Part shown: piece after piece, positions 49,635-59,217 of the stretch
How the letters are laid out: every line of letters begins with the position of its first letter
How positions within the stretch are numbered: the first letter of the stretch is position 1
Assembly (NCBI RefSeq): GCF_037151175.1
Contig: NZ_JBBCOR010000004.1
Location: 124,001 to 188,000, forward strand
Source: Asaia sp003994335
Lineage (GTDB): Bacteria; Pseudomonadota; Alphaproteobacteria; Acetobacterales; Acetobacteraceae
DNA length: 64,000 nt
Reading direction: 5' to 3'
Notes under the pieces: generated by a model
Seen by the model: the letters and a program-made list of their open reading frames with translations, nothing else
Databases searched by the model: none
Told to the model about the DNA's origin: nothing
Translations under genes and position numbers: made by a program

Positions 49635-52600
49635 ATGGCATCCGGAGTGATCTTGCCGCAGCGCATTAAGGGGTTGAGGCATAACGCCCTTATGGTCTCT
49701 CTGCTTTGCACGGTTTTCGCCTGCCCGACGATGGCGCAGGCCCAGACCCAGACTGGACCGACGGCAACGCCCCATAAGAAGGTCTCGACGCACAAGGCCT
49801 CGAAGGCAAGGCGCGGGACGGCAGCGCGTGCGTCAAAAGTCGTGCCAGCCGGGACGACTGCCCAGGCGAATGCGCCTGCTTCGGCAACGCCCCCGGGCAC
49901 GAATACGCCTCAGCCCGTTCTCGCCAGCAGTGCCGCATCGATGCCAGACGCTGCTCCTCAGAAAGAGATGATCATCGTCACGGGCACACGTCTTTCACAG
50001 TCGCGTCTGACCAATGTCATGGCCGGCTCGACGCTGACCGCCGAGCAGATCCATCGACGCGGGTATTACGATCTGGGAACGGCGCTGCTGCGTGAAAACC
50101 CGGCCATCAGCCAGGGCGGCAATTCGACGATAGGCAATCAGGGGAGTTTTGGTGCCGGTCAGTCCTTTATAGGCCTGCTCAACCTGGGCGCCGAACGTAC
50201 CCTGACGCTCATCGATGGCATGCGCATGGCGGGCGGTGCGACTGCCTCGATCTATGGCGCAGGGTCAGGCTCGCAGGTGGATGTCAGCACCATTCCGACA
50301 TCGCTGATTAAGGGCATCGATACGCGTCTTGGTGGTGCCGGCGCGGCCTATGGTGCCGATGCCGTTGCGGGTGTGATGAACTACACGCTCGATGATCATT
50401 TCACAGGTGTCGATTTCAACGCACAGGGCAACTGGTCGCAGAAGCTCGATGCTCCTGGCGAAAAGCTGACATTCAAGGCAGGCCGCAATTTCGATCATGA
50501 CCGGGGTGGTATCGTCTTCGACGTCGAATATCGTAACCAGGGCGGCATGGTCGCCAATGACAGGCCGGATGTGTTCGGGCGCGATGCGGTGCTCTATCAT
50601 CGCGTACCTCTGGGACAGAGCGCACCGTACACGTATGTTCTCGGAGCGGGATCGCGCTTCATCCAGAACTCGGTCACGGGTATTCCCATGATCACAGGCG
50701 ATTATGGGAATCTCCCCGTATATGCAGGCTCGGCAGGTGCTGCTCTGGCGGGGCAAGCCAATAATGCGGTAGCCAATGCAGCCAATCAGCCGCTCATGTT
50801 CAGTCAGAACGGGCAGTCGCTCATTCCGCTCACTGCTGGCACGTTGCTCAAGGGCGATACGACGCATGGTATTGGTGGCAATGGCATCGCGCTTCAGGAC
50901 TACAACCAGCTGATTGCGCCCAATGACAAGCTCAATCTTACCCTGTTGGGCCATTACGACATTACTCGCCATATCCATGCGACATGGCAGGGATGGTATG
51001 CGCGCGGCAGCGCGGAGAGCCAGGTCGGTCAGGGAACATGGAGCACAACCCAGTTTGACAATCCGCTGACGCTCAATACCGCTGGCCCCATGAGCAGCAG
51101 CTACTACACCAATGATGTGGTCAATGGTGCCTATGCGCTCAGCACCAGCAATCCTTATCTGACCAGCGCAGAACAGCAGACCATCAAGAATGCCCTGGCA
51201 GCCAACGGCCAGCCCACCGACACGTTTTATCTCAACAGGCTGAACCAGGATCTCGACGCCGGGCTCTATCGCACCACGGTGCAGATGTACCGCTTTCAGG
51301 GGGGGCTTGCGGGTGATTTCAATGCGGTCGGGCGCAAGTTCGACTGGAAGGTACGTGGTGAATACACGCGCTACATGAACAATACCTGGACGCCCTCGAT
51401 CGTCACAGCCAATCTCGTGAACGCGCTGAACGCGGTGCAGGATTCCAGCGGCAATATCGTCTGCGCGCCTGGTTACCAGAATGCGCCCATCGCCACCCGC
51501 AGCGCGACCTGCGCACCGCTCAATCCGTTCGGCTATAATCAGATGACGCCGGGTGCGCGTGATTACGTTATTTCCGACGCGCATTCGACCAACAAGAATA
51601 CGCAGCGCGATATTCAGGCCGAACTGAGCTCCACCGTTTTCCGCCTGCCTGCCGGCGATATTCGCTGGGATCTCGGGTATGAGCATCGCCGCGAAGGCTA
51701 CCACTTCGATCCGGGTGCGTTTTTCCGCGGCTGGCCGCAGGGCGATGGCACCTATCAGCAATACGGCAACAGCACGGCCATTCCCCCAACGGGCGGCGCC
51801 TATCATACCCATGAGGCGTTCGGCGAACTCGACGTTCCCTTCGTGTCGCCCGCCATGCATGTGCCTGGCATCTACAATCTTTCAGCGACGGCAAATGGCC
51901 GCTTCATCAATAACAGCATGACCGGCAATTACTGGACGTACATGTTTGGTGGGGCCTGGTGGCCGACCGAGGATTTCGGCCTGAGTGGCAATTACGCCCA
52001 ATCTGTGCGTAACCCTTCCGTGACTGAACTCTTCTCGCCGCGTTCGACCGATTATGAATCGGGCACCGATCCCTGCTCTGATGCCGGTATCGGCTCGGGT
52101 CCCAATCCGGCCATTCGTGCAGCAAACTGCGCCAAGGCAGGCATCACCCAGCCCTTCACCTCGAACTTCAATTTCTACACCATTCCGGGTACGACTGGCG
52201 GCAACCCCAATCTGAAGAACGAGACGTCAAAGAGCTATACGGGATCGCTCGAGTTTCGTCCGCATTTCGTCCGTGGTCTCGACATGAAGGCCTCCTTCGT
52301 CGACGTGAAGGTCAAGAACGCCATCACCTCGCTCGGGCCGCAGGATCTGATGAATGCCTGCTATGACTCCAGCAGCTACCCGTCGAACGCCTTTTGCAAC
52401 AGCTTCATCCGTGACTCTTCGGGCCAGCTTTCGACCTTCAATGCTGGCTATTACAATATCGCCAAGTATGAGACCCAGGCGCTGCAGGCGACCATGGACT
52501 ATTTCACCCCGCTCACCCGTTTCGGCTTCGGCGCTGGTGCTGGCGAAATCGACCTGAGCGGCAACTACGTCCATTATCTCAAGAGCCAGGACACCTATCT

Positions 52601-52952
52601 GGGAAGCACCTATCTGCTCTCGGGCACGACGGATGCGCCCAATGACAACTTCACGCTCAACCTGAATTACATGAATGGTCCGTTCTCGGCCCAGTGGCAG
52701 ACACTCTGGTATGGCCCGACGCAGTATAAGGTTCAGGTGCCTGCCACACGCTATCAGGATAACAAGCGTCCGTCATTTGCCTATTTCAACCTCTCACTGG
52801 CCTATGACATCACCAAAAATCTCTCGGCCAATTTCGTGATCAACAACATCACGAACGCCCTGCCTAAGGATCCTGGGATCTATGACACCAATCGCTACTA
52901 CGAAGCGCTCATCGGACGGAATTTCCAGCTGAATATCGGCGTTCATTTCTGA
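49635..52952 (+). CDS. Large TonB-dependent outer-membrane receptor
   Basis: Outer-membrane TonB-dependent receptor of 1105 aa, larger than the other two here. A signal peptide (hydrophobic stretch MVSLLCTVFACPTMAQA) is followed by an Ala/Lys/Pro/Thr-rich linker of about 70 residues, then the TonB-box-like segment KEMIIVTGTRLSQSR. The plug domain (about 115-250) shows RTLTLIDGMRMAGG and GGAGAAYGADAVAGVMNYTL. The barrel ends with RNFQLNIGVHF. The start at 49635 has AAAGGG 8 nt upstream. The overall layout is like the 943-aa receptor at 26900, so they belong to one sub-family. A strong terminator follows the stop. Ligand unknown. Confidence 0.9.
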   Translation: MASGVILPQRIKGLRHNALMVSLLCTVFACPTMAQAQTQTGPTATPHKKVSTHKASKARRGTAARASKVVPAGTTAQANAPASATPPGTNTPQPVLASSAASMPDAAPQKEMIIVTGTRLSQSRLTNVMAGSTLTAEQIHRRGYYDLGTALLRENPAISQGGNSTIGNQGSFGAGQSFIGLLNLGAERTLTLIDGMRMAGGATASIYGAGSGSQVDVSTIPTSLIKGIDTRLGGAGAAYGADAVAGVMNYTLDDHFTGVDFNAQGNWSQKLDAPGEKLTFKAGRNFDHDRGGIVFDVEYRNQGGMVANDRPDVFGRDAVLYHRVPLGQSAPYTYVLGAGSRFIQNSVTGIPMITGDYGNLPVYAGSAGAALAGQANNAVANAANQPLMFSQNGQSLIPLTAGTLLKGDTTHGIGGNGIALQDYNQLIAPNDKLNLTLLGHYDITRHIHATWQGWYARGSAESQVGQGTWSTTQFDNPLTLNTAGPMSSSYYTNDVVNGAYALSTSNPYLTSAEQQTIKNALAANGQPTDTFYLNRLNQDLDAGLYRTTVQMYRFQGGLAGDFNAVGRKFDWKVRGEYTRYMNNTWTPSIVTANLVNALNAVQDSSGNIVCAPGYQNAPIATRSATCAPLNPFGYNQMTPGARDYVISDAHSTNKNTQRDIQAELSSTVFRLPAGDIRWDLGYEHRREGYHFDPGAFFRGWPQGDGTYQQYGNSTAIPPTGGAYHTHEAFGELDVPFVSPAMHVPGIYNLSATANGRFINNSMTGNYWTYMFGGAWWPTEDFGLSGNYAQSVRNPSVTELFSPRSTDYESGTDPCSDAGIGSGPNPAIRAANCAKAGITQPFTSNFNFYTIPGTTGGNPNLKNETSKSYTGSLEFRPHFVRGLDMKASFVDVKVKNAITSLGPQDLMNACYDSSSYPSNAFCNSFIRDSSGQLSTFNAGYYNIAKYETQALQATMDYFTPLTRFGFGAGAGEIDLSGNYVHYLKSQDTYLGSTYLLSGTTDAPNDNFTLNLNYMNGPFSAQWQTLWYGPTQYKVQVPATRYQDNKRPSFAYFNLSLAYDITKNLSANFVINNITNALPKDPGIYDTNRYYEALIGRNFQLNIGVHF

Positions 52953-52980
52953 TCCGAGACCGATAGGAGAGTTCAATCGG

Positions 52981-53012
52981 AAGGGATGCCGCAGTTCGGC
53001 ATCCCTTTTTTT
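52981..53012 (+). terminator. Intrinsic terminator after the large receptor gene
   Basis: An 11-bp perfect stem (AAGGGATGCCG / CGGCATCCCTT) with a CAGTT loop runs into a tract of seven T's. It lies about 30 bases after the receptor stop and reads as a classic rho-independent terminator. Confidence 0.93.
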
Positions 53013-53072
53013 CGTCCAGGTGATGCCAACACCGACGACGAAAGGCAGGCTCTCGACCGCAGGCTTGAGGTC

Positions 53073-54503
53073 TCAGGTGCCGCAGAATGTAGCCTGCACC
53101 ACCTCCTCGGGGAGGGGCGGTGTCTCATAATCGGCGTCATCCTCGAACGGGCGCACGAGACGCGCGAGCAGACGCTGGAAAACCTCGAAATCTCCATGCT
53201 CGGCGGCGTCGATGGCCTCGGCGATCCGATGGTTGCGGGCGATCACTGCGGGGTTGCTTTGCGCCATCAGGCGGTCCTGCTCTGCTGGCAGGGCCTTTTC
53301 CCGGGCGCGGCGTGTCTTCCAGTCTGCCAGCCAGCCACCGAGCGCGTCAGAGACAGGTTTTTCGCTGAGGGGCTCGTTCCGTGAGAGACGTCTGAAACTC
53401 AGCGTCCAATCCAGTTTTTCCTCTTCAAGGATCTCCAGAAACCGCACGATCAGCGTCTTGTCCTCAGCCTCGCTCTGCATAAGGCCCAGCTTCGGCCGCA
53501 TGCGCTCCAGCCAGGCCGTATCATAAAGCGTGCCGAACTGGCCAAGCGCCTCCTGTGCCCGGGCCAATGCGCGCTCCTCGTCAGGGTCAACAAACGGCAA
53601 AATTGTCTCGGCCAGACGAGCCAGGTTCCATCCTGCCAGGCGGGGCTGATTGCCATAGGCATAGCGCCCGTTCCGGTCGATCGAACTGAACACCTTGTCA
53701 TGGCGGTATGCGTCCAGAAAGGCGCAGGGGCCATAATCGATTGTCTCTCCCGAAATGGCCATATTATCTGTATTCATCACCCCATGCACGAAGCCCAGGC
53801 TCATCCAGTGCGCGATCAGCCGAGCCTGCGCGGCGACGACATTTTCGAAGAGTGCGCGCACCGGGTTTTCCGCTGAGGCAGCGCCCGGATAATGGCGTGC
53901 AATCGCGAGATCACACAAAAAGCGCAGGGCCTCGCTGTCCTGGCGCGCGGCAAAATATTGAAACGTGCCCACGCGCAGATGGCTTGCGGCGACGCGGGTC
54001 AGAATGGCCCCGGGCAGGGGCCGGTCACGCCACACAGTCTCGCCTGTGAGCACGGCGGCGAGGGCGCGCGTTGTCGGAACACCCAGAGCGGCCATGGACT
54101 CGCTGACGAGGTATTCGCGCAGTACAGGGCCAAGTGCGGCGAGCCCGTCGCCGCGTCGGGAAAAGGGTGTCGGCCCTGAGCCTTTGAGTTGCACATCGAA
54201 CGTGCTGCCCTGGGCCGTACTTACCACCCCGAGCAGATGCGCCCTTCCGTCGCCCAGTTGTGGCACGAACTGCCCGAATTGATGGCCGGCATAAGCCTGC
54301 GCCACAGGCGGCACAGCCTCATCGCGCCATTGTCCGCTGAAAAGCGCCACGGCCTCTGGCGATCCGAGCCATTCCGGTGAGAAGCCGAGTGTCTGTGCAA
54401 GCGCCGAGTTGACGGCAATCAGACGCGGTGCCCTGAGCGGCGCGGGAGCGGCCTGAACGGCCATGCTGGTAGGAAAAGGAGCGCGACGGAGGGGAAGCGA
54501 CAT
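53073..54503 (-). CDS. selO: Protein adenylyltransferase SelO (YdiU family)
   Basis: Pseudokinase-fold enzyme of 476 aa that transfers AMP to serine, threonine or tyrosine of proteins, linked to redox stress. Hallmarks: AYAGHQFGQFVPQLGDGRAH, DVQLKGSGPTPFSRRGDGLA (nucleotide loop), VLREYLVSESMAALGVPTTR, HWMSLGFVHGVMNTDNMAISGETIDYGP with the catalytic aspartate/asparagine and metal site. The conserved C-terminal Cys is present (TFCGT). It converges with the upstream large receptor, with a terminator between. Confidence 0.95.
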   Translation of the reverse strand: MSLPLRRAPFPTSMAVQAAPAPLRAPRLIAVNSALAQTLGFSPEWLGSPEAVALFSGQWRDEAVPPVAQAYAGHQFGQFVPQLGDGRAHLLGVVSTAQGSTFDVQLKGSGPTPFSRRGDGLAALGPVLREYLVSESMAALGVPTTRALAAVLTGETVWRDRPLPGAILTRVAASHLRVGTFQYFAARQDSEALRFLCDLAIARHYPGAASAENPVRALFENVVAAQARLIAHWMSLGFVHGVMNTDNMAISGETIDYGPCAFLDAYRHDKVFSSIDRNGRYAYGNQPRLAGWNLARLAETILPFVDPDEERALARAQEALGQFGTLYDTAWLERMRPKLGLMQSEAEDKTLIVRFLEILEEEKLDWTLSFRRLSRNEPLSEKPVSDALGGWLADWKTRRAREKALPAEQDRLMAQSNPAVIARNHRIAEAIDAAEHGDFEVFQRLLARLVRPFEDDADYETPPLPEEVVQATFCGT

Positions 54504-54674
54504 GAAACCTCATGGGCGTAACCCGAATGACACCTGTCATCCCGGCAGGAACGAGCCTGATATTTGCTCAGAGATGGCGTTATCCCCGGCCGGTGCAAGC
54601 GCAAGGATCGAGGGGGCCGAAGTTTTTTCAATCCCTCTCTTCCCATTTCAGGGCGGCACGTTCACAACCCGTTC

Positions 54675-56120
54675 ATGCCGAAGCATCCGACAGCCGCAAA
54701 GAGGATCATCCATAATGTCAGCTTTCTGACCTTGGGGCGCATTGCCACGGCCATTTGCAGCTTCGCCTATATAGCGTTTGCCGTACGTGCCCTTGGGCTT
54801 GCCCAGTTCGGCCTGCTGATCCTGATCCATTCTCTGGGGATCATGGCGTCCACCTTCTCGCGTATGCAATCCTGGCAAACATTCATCCGCTACGGCAATG
54901 AGCCCTACGCGCGGCGTGACCTCGCGCTTTTGCGACAAATCCTCGGCTTCTGTATCCGGCTGGACATGCTCTCGGCGGTGGTGGCCATCGCGATCGGGGT
55001 CATCAGCGTCGCGTTTTATAGTCATGTTGCTCACTGGACCCCCTGGGTCACGACGCTCGCCTATGGCTACGCTCTCATCTGTCCGTTCATGTATACCGGC
55101 TGGAGCAACGGGGTTCTGCGCCTGACGGACCGTTTCCATCTCGTGCCGATCAGCGATACCTGCACCGCCATTTTCCGTACGGCGGGAACGGCGCTGGGCT
55201 TCGTGCTGCATCTCAAGCTCGGCTTCTTCGTGCTCGTCTGGGCCGGAGCCGTGTTGATGGATTACGGGCTGTTCCTGTATTTTGCGCTTACCACCCTGCA
55301 CCAGAAAATCGGTTTGCGCCTGCATCCGCGTGATGTGTTCGGTCAGTGGCGCTGGCAATTGCCGGGAATGTGGGCCTTCACGCGTTCGACCAGCATCAAT
55401 CAGACTCTTGGTGCCGTGTCCGGGCATATCAGCACGCTTGTCGTCGGGTCGCTTCTGGGTTCGGCCGAGGCCGCCGTGTTCCGTATCTGCCGACAGATTG
55501 CTGACGGGATCGTGACCCCGGCCCAGATGCTCTCTCCCGTGCTCTATCCCGAACTGGTCAAGATGCGCGATCGTCAGGACTGGTCGGGACTCAAGCGGAT
55601 CACCTGGAAGATCTTCTTCATGCTCTGCGCCGTCTCGGTGGCGCTGCTGCTGGTGGCGGCGTTCTTCGGGGGGCGCATCTTCTCGCTGATGCTGCATATC
55701 CATCTGCACGGCACGACCTATTACATCTCGATCATGCTTGTCTCGGCGGTCCTGACCCTGCTCGTCGTGCCGCTCGAACCGCTGCTTACCGTCATGGGGC
55801 AGATCGGCTATCTGATGGCCAACCGCACCTGGATCACCCTGGCCTATTTTCCGGTGCTCTATGGTCTGACTTCAGTATGGTCGCTCAAAGGCGCCTGCTA
55901 TGCGACGGTGTTCAGCAGTCTGGCCATGTTTATCACGCGGCTCTGGCGCGCCATCATCTGCTCGCTGCGTCCCACGCAGCATGCAGGTGTGATCGGGGGA
56001 GGCGGGGTGGCCAAGGACACAGCCAGGGAAGCCTCTTCCGTCTCGCCGCCCGATACGGCTCCCGACAGGATCCTGAAGCAGCCCGTCGACGAAGAGGTGC
56101 CGATCAAGGCCTTAACCTGA
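54675..56120 (+). CDS. Polysaccharide/lipid-linked oligosaccharide flippase-like membrane protein
   Basis: Inner-membrane protein of 481 aa of the MOP/Wzx-like flippase group (RfbX/oligosaccharide flippase). The ATG at 54675 begins MPKHPTAAKRIIHNVSFLTL; longer frames upstream are not conserved. About 12-14 hydrophobic helices are visible, with AQFGLLILIHSLGIMASTFS and SFTRSTSINQTLG-type segments. The final 50 residues are a soluble tail. Such proteins flip lipid-linked sugar units for exopolysaccharide or LPS O-antigen, but no glycosyltransferase or polymerase lies nearby, so the substrate is open. It runs convergent with the hydrogenase-4-like operon, with 7 bases between the stops. Confidence 0.8.
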   Translation: MPKHPTAAKRIIHNVSFLTLGRIATAICSFAYIAFAVRALGLAQFGLLILIHSLGIMASTFSRMQSWQTFIRYGNEPYARRDLALLRQILGFCIRLDMLSAVVAIAIGVISVAFYSHVAHWTPWVTTLAYGYALICPFMYTGWSNGVLRLTDRFHLVPISDTCTAIFRTAGTALGFVLHLKLGFFVLVWAGAVLMDYGLFLYFALTTLHQKIGLRLHPRDVFGQWRWQLPGMWAFTRSTSINQTLGAVSGHISTLVVGSLLGSAEAAVFRICRQIADGIVTPAQMLSPVLYPELVKMRDRQDWSGLKRITWKIFFMLCAVSVALLLVAAFFGGRIFSLMLHIHLHGTTYYISIMLVSAVLTLLVVPLEPLLTVMGQIGYLMANRTWITLAYFPVLYGLTSVWSLKGACYATVFSSLAMFITRLWRAIICSLRPTQHAGVIGGGGVAKDTAREASSVSPPDTAPDRILKQPVDEEVPIKALT

Positions 56121-56127
56121 AGCCATG

Positions 56128-57519
56128 CTATTGTTCCGCCCCGCCCGGATCATAGCCAAGCGAGGCCAGAACGAGGCGATCTTCCCAGCTGCCGCGCATC
56201 AGCGAGGGGAGGACCGACAGGGTTGCAAGGGCCGGGTCGCGCAGCATGAAGCCATCCAGGCAGGAATCGCGCAGTCTCACCCAGCACCAGATTTCGCCGT
56301 GCGGCCCTTCCACCGCGCCAATGCCCTCGCCGCTACCCGTCGCGATCGGCTCAGCCTGGGGAAGTGGCGCGCCAAACGCCGCAGCAACGCGCTCCAGCCG
56401 ACGCAGGGAGTCGCGTATCTCGTCGAGGCGAAGGCATTGTCGTGCCCAGCCATCGCCCCCCAAACGCGATCCGGCGCGACCGGGAACGTGGCGCATGTCG
56501 TCTTCGAGTTGACGCAGATCGAAGGAGCGCCCTGAAGCGCGAGCGACCAACCCGCCGAGACAATGCGCCTCGGCCCGCCCCGGCGTGATGACGCCAAGTC
56601 CCTCGAGGGATTCTGCCATGCGGGCGTGCAGCCCCTCGATCACGGCAAGGCGTGGCATGAGGGCGTCATGGATCCCATGAGCCAGCGCGCAGATATCGAT
56701 CCCGAAGGCAATCCCATCGGGGGTGATCGTATCGGTCAGACGTCTTGTCGCCCCATGGTGAAGGCAAAGCTCAGCGCAGAGATCCTCGGCCAGAGCGGCG
56801 TGGCTTGCGAGAAGCGTGAACCCGGTCAGGCGTGCCATGAGCGCCATATCGCGACAATGCACCGTGATGCGCTCGATTTCTGCCAGAATGATCCGGGCAT
56901 CGCGCAATGCCGCAGAGGGGACGATGCCTAGCGCCTGCTCGATCGCCTGAGTATAGGCAAGGGGGGCCGCGACAAAAGCGGATGAAACACTGCGTCCGAT
57001 CAGACGCAGGGCTTCCTCTGGCTTTCGGCCAAGGACCCCCTGCAGAAAGCCTCTATGAGCGGCACCAAGTATGACCTGTCCCATCTCCCAGGCGAAGGGC
57101 GGCATGTCGGTCTGAAGCGCCGTCCCGAAGGCAGCAGATGGTGGAGCATGATCTGAGGGGACCGAACGGCGCGAGAGCGGTGCGATGCTGGCCCATCCCC
57201 CGCGATCGAGAGCGGGCTCCGTTTCAATCGCACCAAGAGGAAGGCATCCCCACAAATCCTGAGCAATACGCTCAGGCCATGACGCGGCGGGGAGCACGGA
57301 TGAGAGCGCGAAATACCGTCCCTCGATCAGCGGCGTACTGGCCATGACCGGTGTTTCCTGATCGAGAAACAGGACATAGGCCCGGTTGTCATCGCACCAA
57401 TGGGCGATGAACCAGCCGGCCCTGGCCGCGATCATCGCGCGCCATTGAGTCTCATCAAGCGCATGATGGAAGGGCGCTATACGCTCGCCGGATCGGATGC
57501 GCGCGATCATGGTCGTCAT
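56128..57519 (-). CDS. Hydrogenase-4-like large subunit without Ni-Fe cysteines (HyfG/NuoCD-like)
   Basis: Protein of 463 aa, distantly homologous to HyfG. The N-terminal 100 residues resemble a shortened NuoC part (SVLPAASWPERIAQDLWG). The large-subunit part follows: EMGQVILGAAHRGFLQ, then GRSVSSAFVAAPLAYTQAIE. In HyfG this stretch carries CxxC; here those positions are V178 and A181. The C-terminal Ni-binding DPCxxC of HyfG reads DPGGAEQ (457-463), and the protein stops there. All four Ni-Fe cysteine positions are thus lost. The ATG at 57519 overlaps the previous gene by 4 bases. The role is unknown; it may transmit a redox or quinone signal like NuoD, but a hydrogenase activity is excluded by sequence. 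No NuoB-like small subunit is next to it. Confidence 0.75.
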   Translation of the reverse strand: MTTMIARIRSGERIAPFHHALDETQWRAMIAARAGWFIAHWCDDNRAYVLFLDQETPVMASTPLIEGRYFALSSVLPAASWPERIAQDLWGCLPLGAIETEPALDRGGWASIAPLSRRSVPSDHAPPSAAFGTALQTDMPPFAWEMGQVILGAAHRGFLQGVLGRKPEEALRLIGRSVSSAFVAAPLAYTQAIEQALGIVPSAALRDARIILAEIERITVHCRDMALMARLTGFTLLASHAALAEDLCAELCLHHGATRRLTDTITPDGIAFGIDICALAHGIHDALMPRLAVIEGLHARMAESLEGLGVITPGRAEAHCLGGLVARASGRSFDLRQLEDDMRHVPGRAGSRLGGDGWARQCLRLDEIRDSLRRLERVAAAFGAPLPQAEPIATGSGEGIGAVEGPHGEIWCWVRLRDSCLDGFMLRDPALATLSVLPSLMRGSWEDRLVLASLGYDPGGAEQ

Positions 57520-58670
57520 GGCGCCATCCAGCCCAGGGAAAAATCCTGTCCTGTGTGCACCGCCGGGAGAAGGAAGGGCGCGACAAGACCCAGCCCAAGG
57601 AGCAGAAGCAGGATCAGCCGGTCGCGCCATGCGCAGGGAAGAGCGCCAGCCAGACCGGATCGGCTGGCCATAACTCCCAGCCCAATCACCGTGAGTAGGG
57701 CGGCGAGCCCGCCCGAGAGCGGGCTGCTCCGCATCAATCCGGCCAACAAGCCGCAGCTCGCGGCAAATGGCGGCCAGGGGGGCAGGCCGCAGGCGACCCA
57801 GCGCCTTGAGCGGCTGTCGAGCGCCGGTTCGGCTGCGAGGGCGAGCCCCGTGCTCAGAAACAGCATCGCCGGAACATGCCCGCCCGGTATGGCGGTAGAG
57901 ACGATGGCGAGTGCGATAAGAGAGCGTACGCCGTCCTGCCGCGCGAGAATTCCCAGCCACAGGGCAGCCAGCCCGGCCAGGACCAGCACGGTGTGCGTGA
58001 TGTCGCGTTCGGGCAGCCGGATCATGAGGGCAATGGCGGCGATGCAGAGCAGCATGTCCAGAAGCGCGCTGGCGCGTTCGGTGGGCGGGATCAGGCTTGA
58101 ATCGAAGGAAGAGGCCAAGCCACCCGGTGCACCCAGTCCCGCAAGCAGGCATAGCCCAATGGACAAGAGGAGATCGCCCAATCTCAGCGTGGCCGGATCA
58201 GGGCTGAAACTCGTCAGGCTTGAACCAAGCAGGGTCAGGATCGTCCCGGCCAGACGCAGGCGCATCGACTCCCAGGCCTGCCTTGCCCGTGTGGTGGCAA
58301 GGGACTCCCGCAGGGCGAGAAGGAGCGCCCCACAGGCAATCAGGCAGGCAACGGGGAGCACGGCATGAAGGCCGAGAGCGAGCATGGTCACGAAACAGGC
58401 GAGAAAATCGAGACAGAGCGTGAGGCGTCGGCTCCCCTCACGCCAGGAAAGAAAGGGAACACTTGCCGCCAGCAGCCAGGTCCAGCGCGTAATCAGATCC
58501 TGCCCGGCAACAAGGGGGGTGAGCAATACGGTCAGCGCCAGACCGGTCAGAGCAAAGAGACGTGCCGAGCCCGCTGCCCGCTTTTCCGGCAGCAAGGCGA
58601 GCAGACAGGCGGCAAGCAGGGGCCAGGTTGGTATCAGGAAACGGGCGATCTGATGCAGGGTTTCAGCCAT
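57516..58670 (-). CDS. Antiporter-like membrane subunit, HyfF/NuoN-like, shortened
   Basis: Membrane protein of 384 aa with about 10-12 hydrophobic helices, positioned where HyfF lies in hydrogenase-4 clusters. E. coli HyfF is about 525 aa, so it is markedly shorter. GLPPWPPFAASCGLLAG matches the GLPPxxGF turn of the antiporter-like (Mrp/NuoN) family. The ATG at 58670 overlaps the preceding gene by 8 bases and gives the start MAETLHQIARF; a longer frame to 58760 lies inside the preceding gene. The usual membrane lysine/glutamate set cannot be placed with confidence. Proton or sodium translocation is a family inference only. Confidence 0.7.
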   Translation of the reverse strand: MAETLHQIARFLIPTWPLLAACLLALLPEKRAAGSARLFALTGLALTVLLTPLVAGQDLITRWTWLLAASVPFLSWREGSRRLTLCLDFLACFVTMLALGLHAVLPVACLIACGALLLALRESLATTRARQAWESMRLRLAGTILTLLGSSLTSFSPDPATLRLGDLLLSIGLCLLAGLGAPGGLASSFDSSLIPPTERASALLDMLLCIAAIALMIRLPERDITHTVLVLAGLAALWLGILARQDGVRSLIALAIVSTAIPGGHVPAMLFLSTGLALAAEPALDSRSRRWVACGLPPWPPFAASCGLLAGLMRSSPLSGGLAALLTVIGLGVMASRSGLAGALPCAWRDRLILLLLLGLGLVAPFLLPAVHTGQDFSLGWMAP

Positions 58671-59217
58671 GGCTGGTACTATCCGTTCTGAGCCAGGCCA
58701 GGCGGGGCATAAGCCAGCGTCCAAGGGCCAGGAGCCCGATCCAGACCAGTGCTGCGCCAAGAACGAGCGCCCAGCTTTGTCGGTGCGCCCCCATGAGGAG
58801 AAGGCCGTTCAGCGCACTCAGCAAGCCGGTGAGCTGCATCAGGGGCATCGGCAGGGAGGCCGCGCAAAGCCCAGAGAATACGATCCCGATGCAGATCAGA
58901 ACCGGCAAGCCCGGTGTTGCCGCAAGCGCCGTCAGAAGGAGCAGGGCGATGGAGGCACAGACAGCGAGGGAGGCAGCCTGCTGCGCAGCACGCCGCGCGC
59001 GAAGATCGCCGGCACGCCAGCCGGTATGGCGACGGAGCATCATCCAGCCTGCACCATTCAGCAAGGGAAGGAGGATCAATGCCGTCAGGGCGGGCGCGCC
59101 GTAGCCGATCGCGGAGACACAGGCGGCGGCGCAGGTGCCGTGAAAAGGCAGCACGCGGCTGTCGCGTCCTATGGCGGCGAGGGCGATCAGCAGCATCAGG
59201 CCAAGCAGAACCGTCAC
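58663..59217 (-). CDS. Small membrane subunit, HyfE-like
   Basis: Integral membrane protein of 184 aa, six or so hydrophobic helices, in the position of HyfE (NuoK-like) in hydrogenase-4 clusters. E. coli HyfE is about 216 aa. Start is GTG at 59217, overlapping the stop of the NuoH-like gene (GTGA). The only family-like detail is the helix pattern with internal charges (LRRHTGWRAGDLRARR); the assignment rests mainly on order within the operon. Coupling by overlap with both neighbours is clear. Confidence 0.6.
   Translation of the reverse strand: MTVLLGLMLLIALAAIGRDSRVLPFHGTCAAACVSAIGYGAPALTALILLPLLNGAGWMMLRRHTGWRAGDLRARRAAQQAASLAVCASIALLLLTALAATPGLPVLICIGIVFSGLCAASLPMPLMQLTGLLSALNGLLLMGAHRQSWALVLGAALVWIGLLALGRWLMPRLAWLRTDSTSHG

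Noticed and set aside
50265..51860. 531-aa open frame opposite the large TonB-dependent receptor
   Set aside because: Antisense to a well-supported receptor; no recognisable domain.
57520..58152. 210-residue N-terminal extension of the large-subunit-like frame
   Set aside because: This part is a reading-frame shadow inside the HyfF-like gene; the real start at 57519 overlaps the previous stop by 4 bases and begins conserved sequence.
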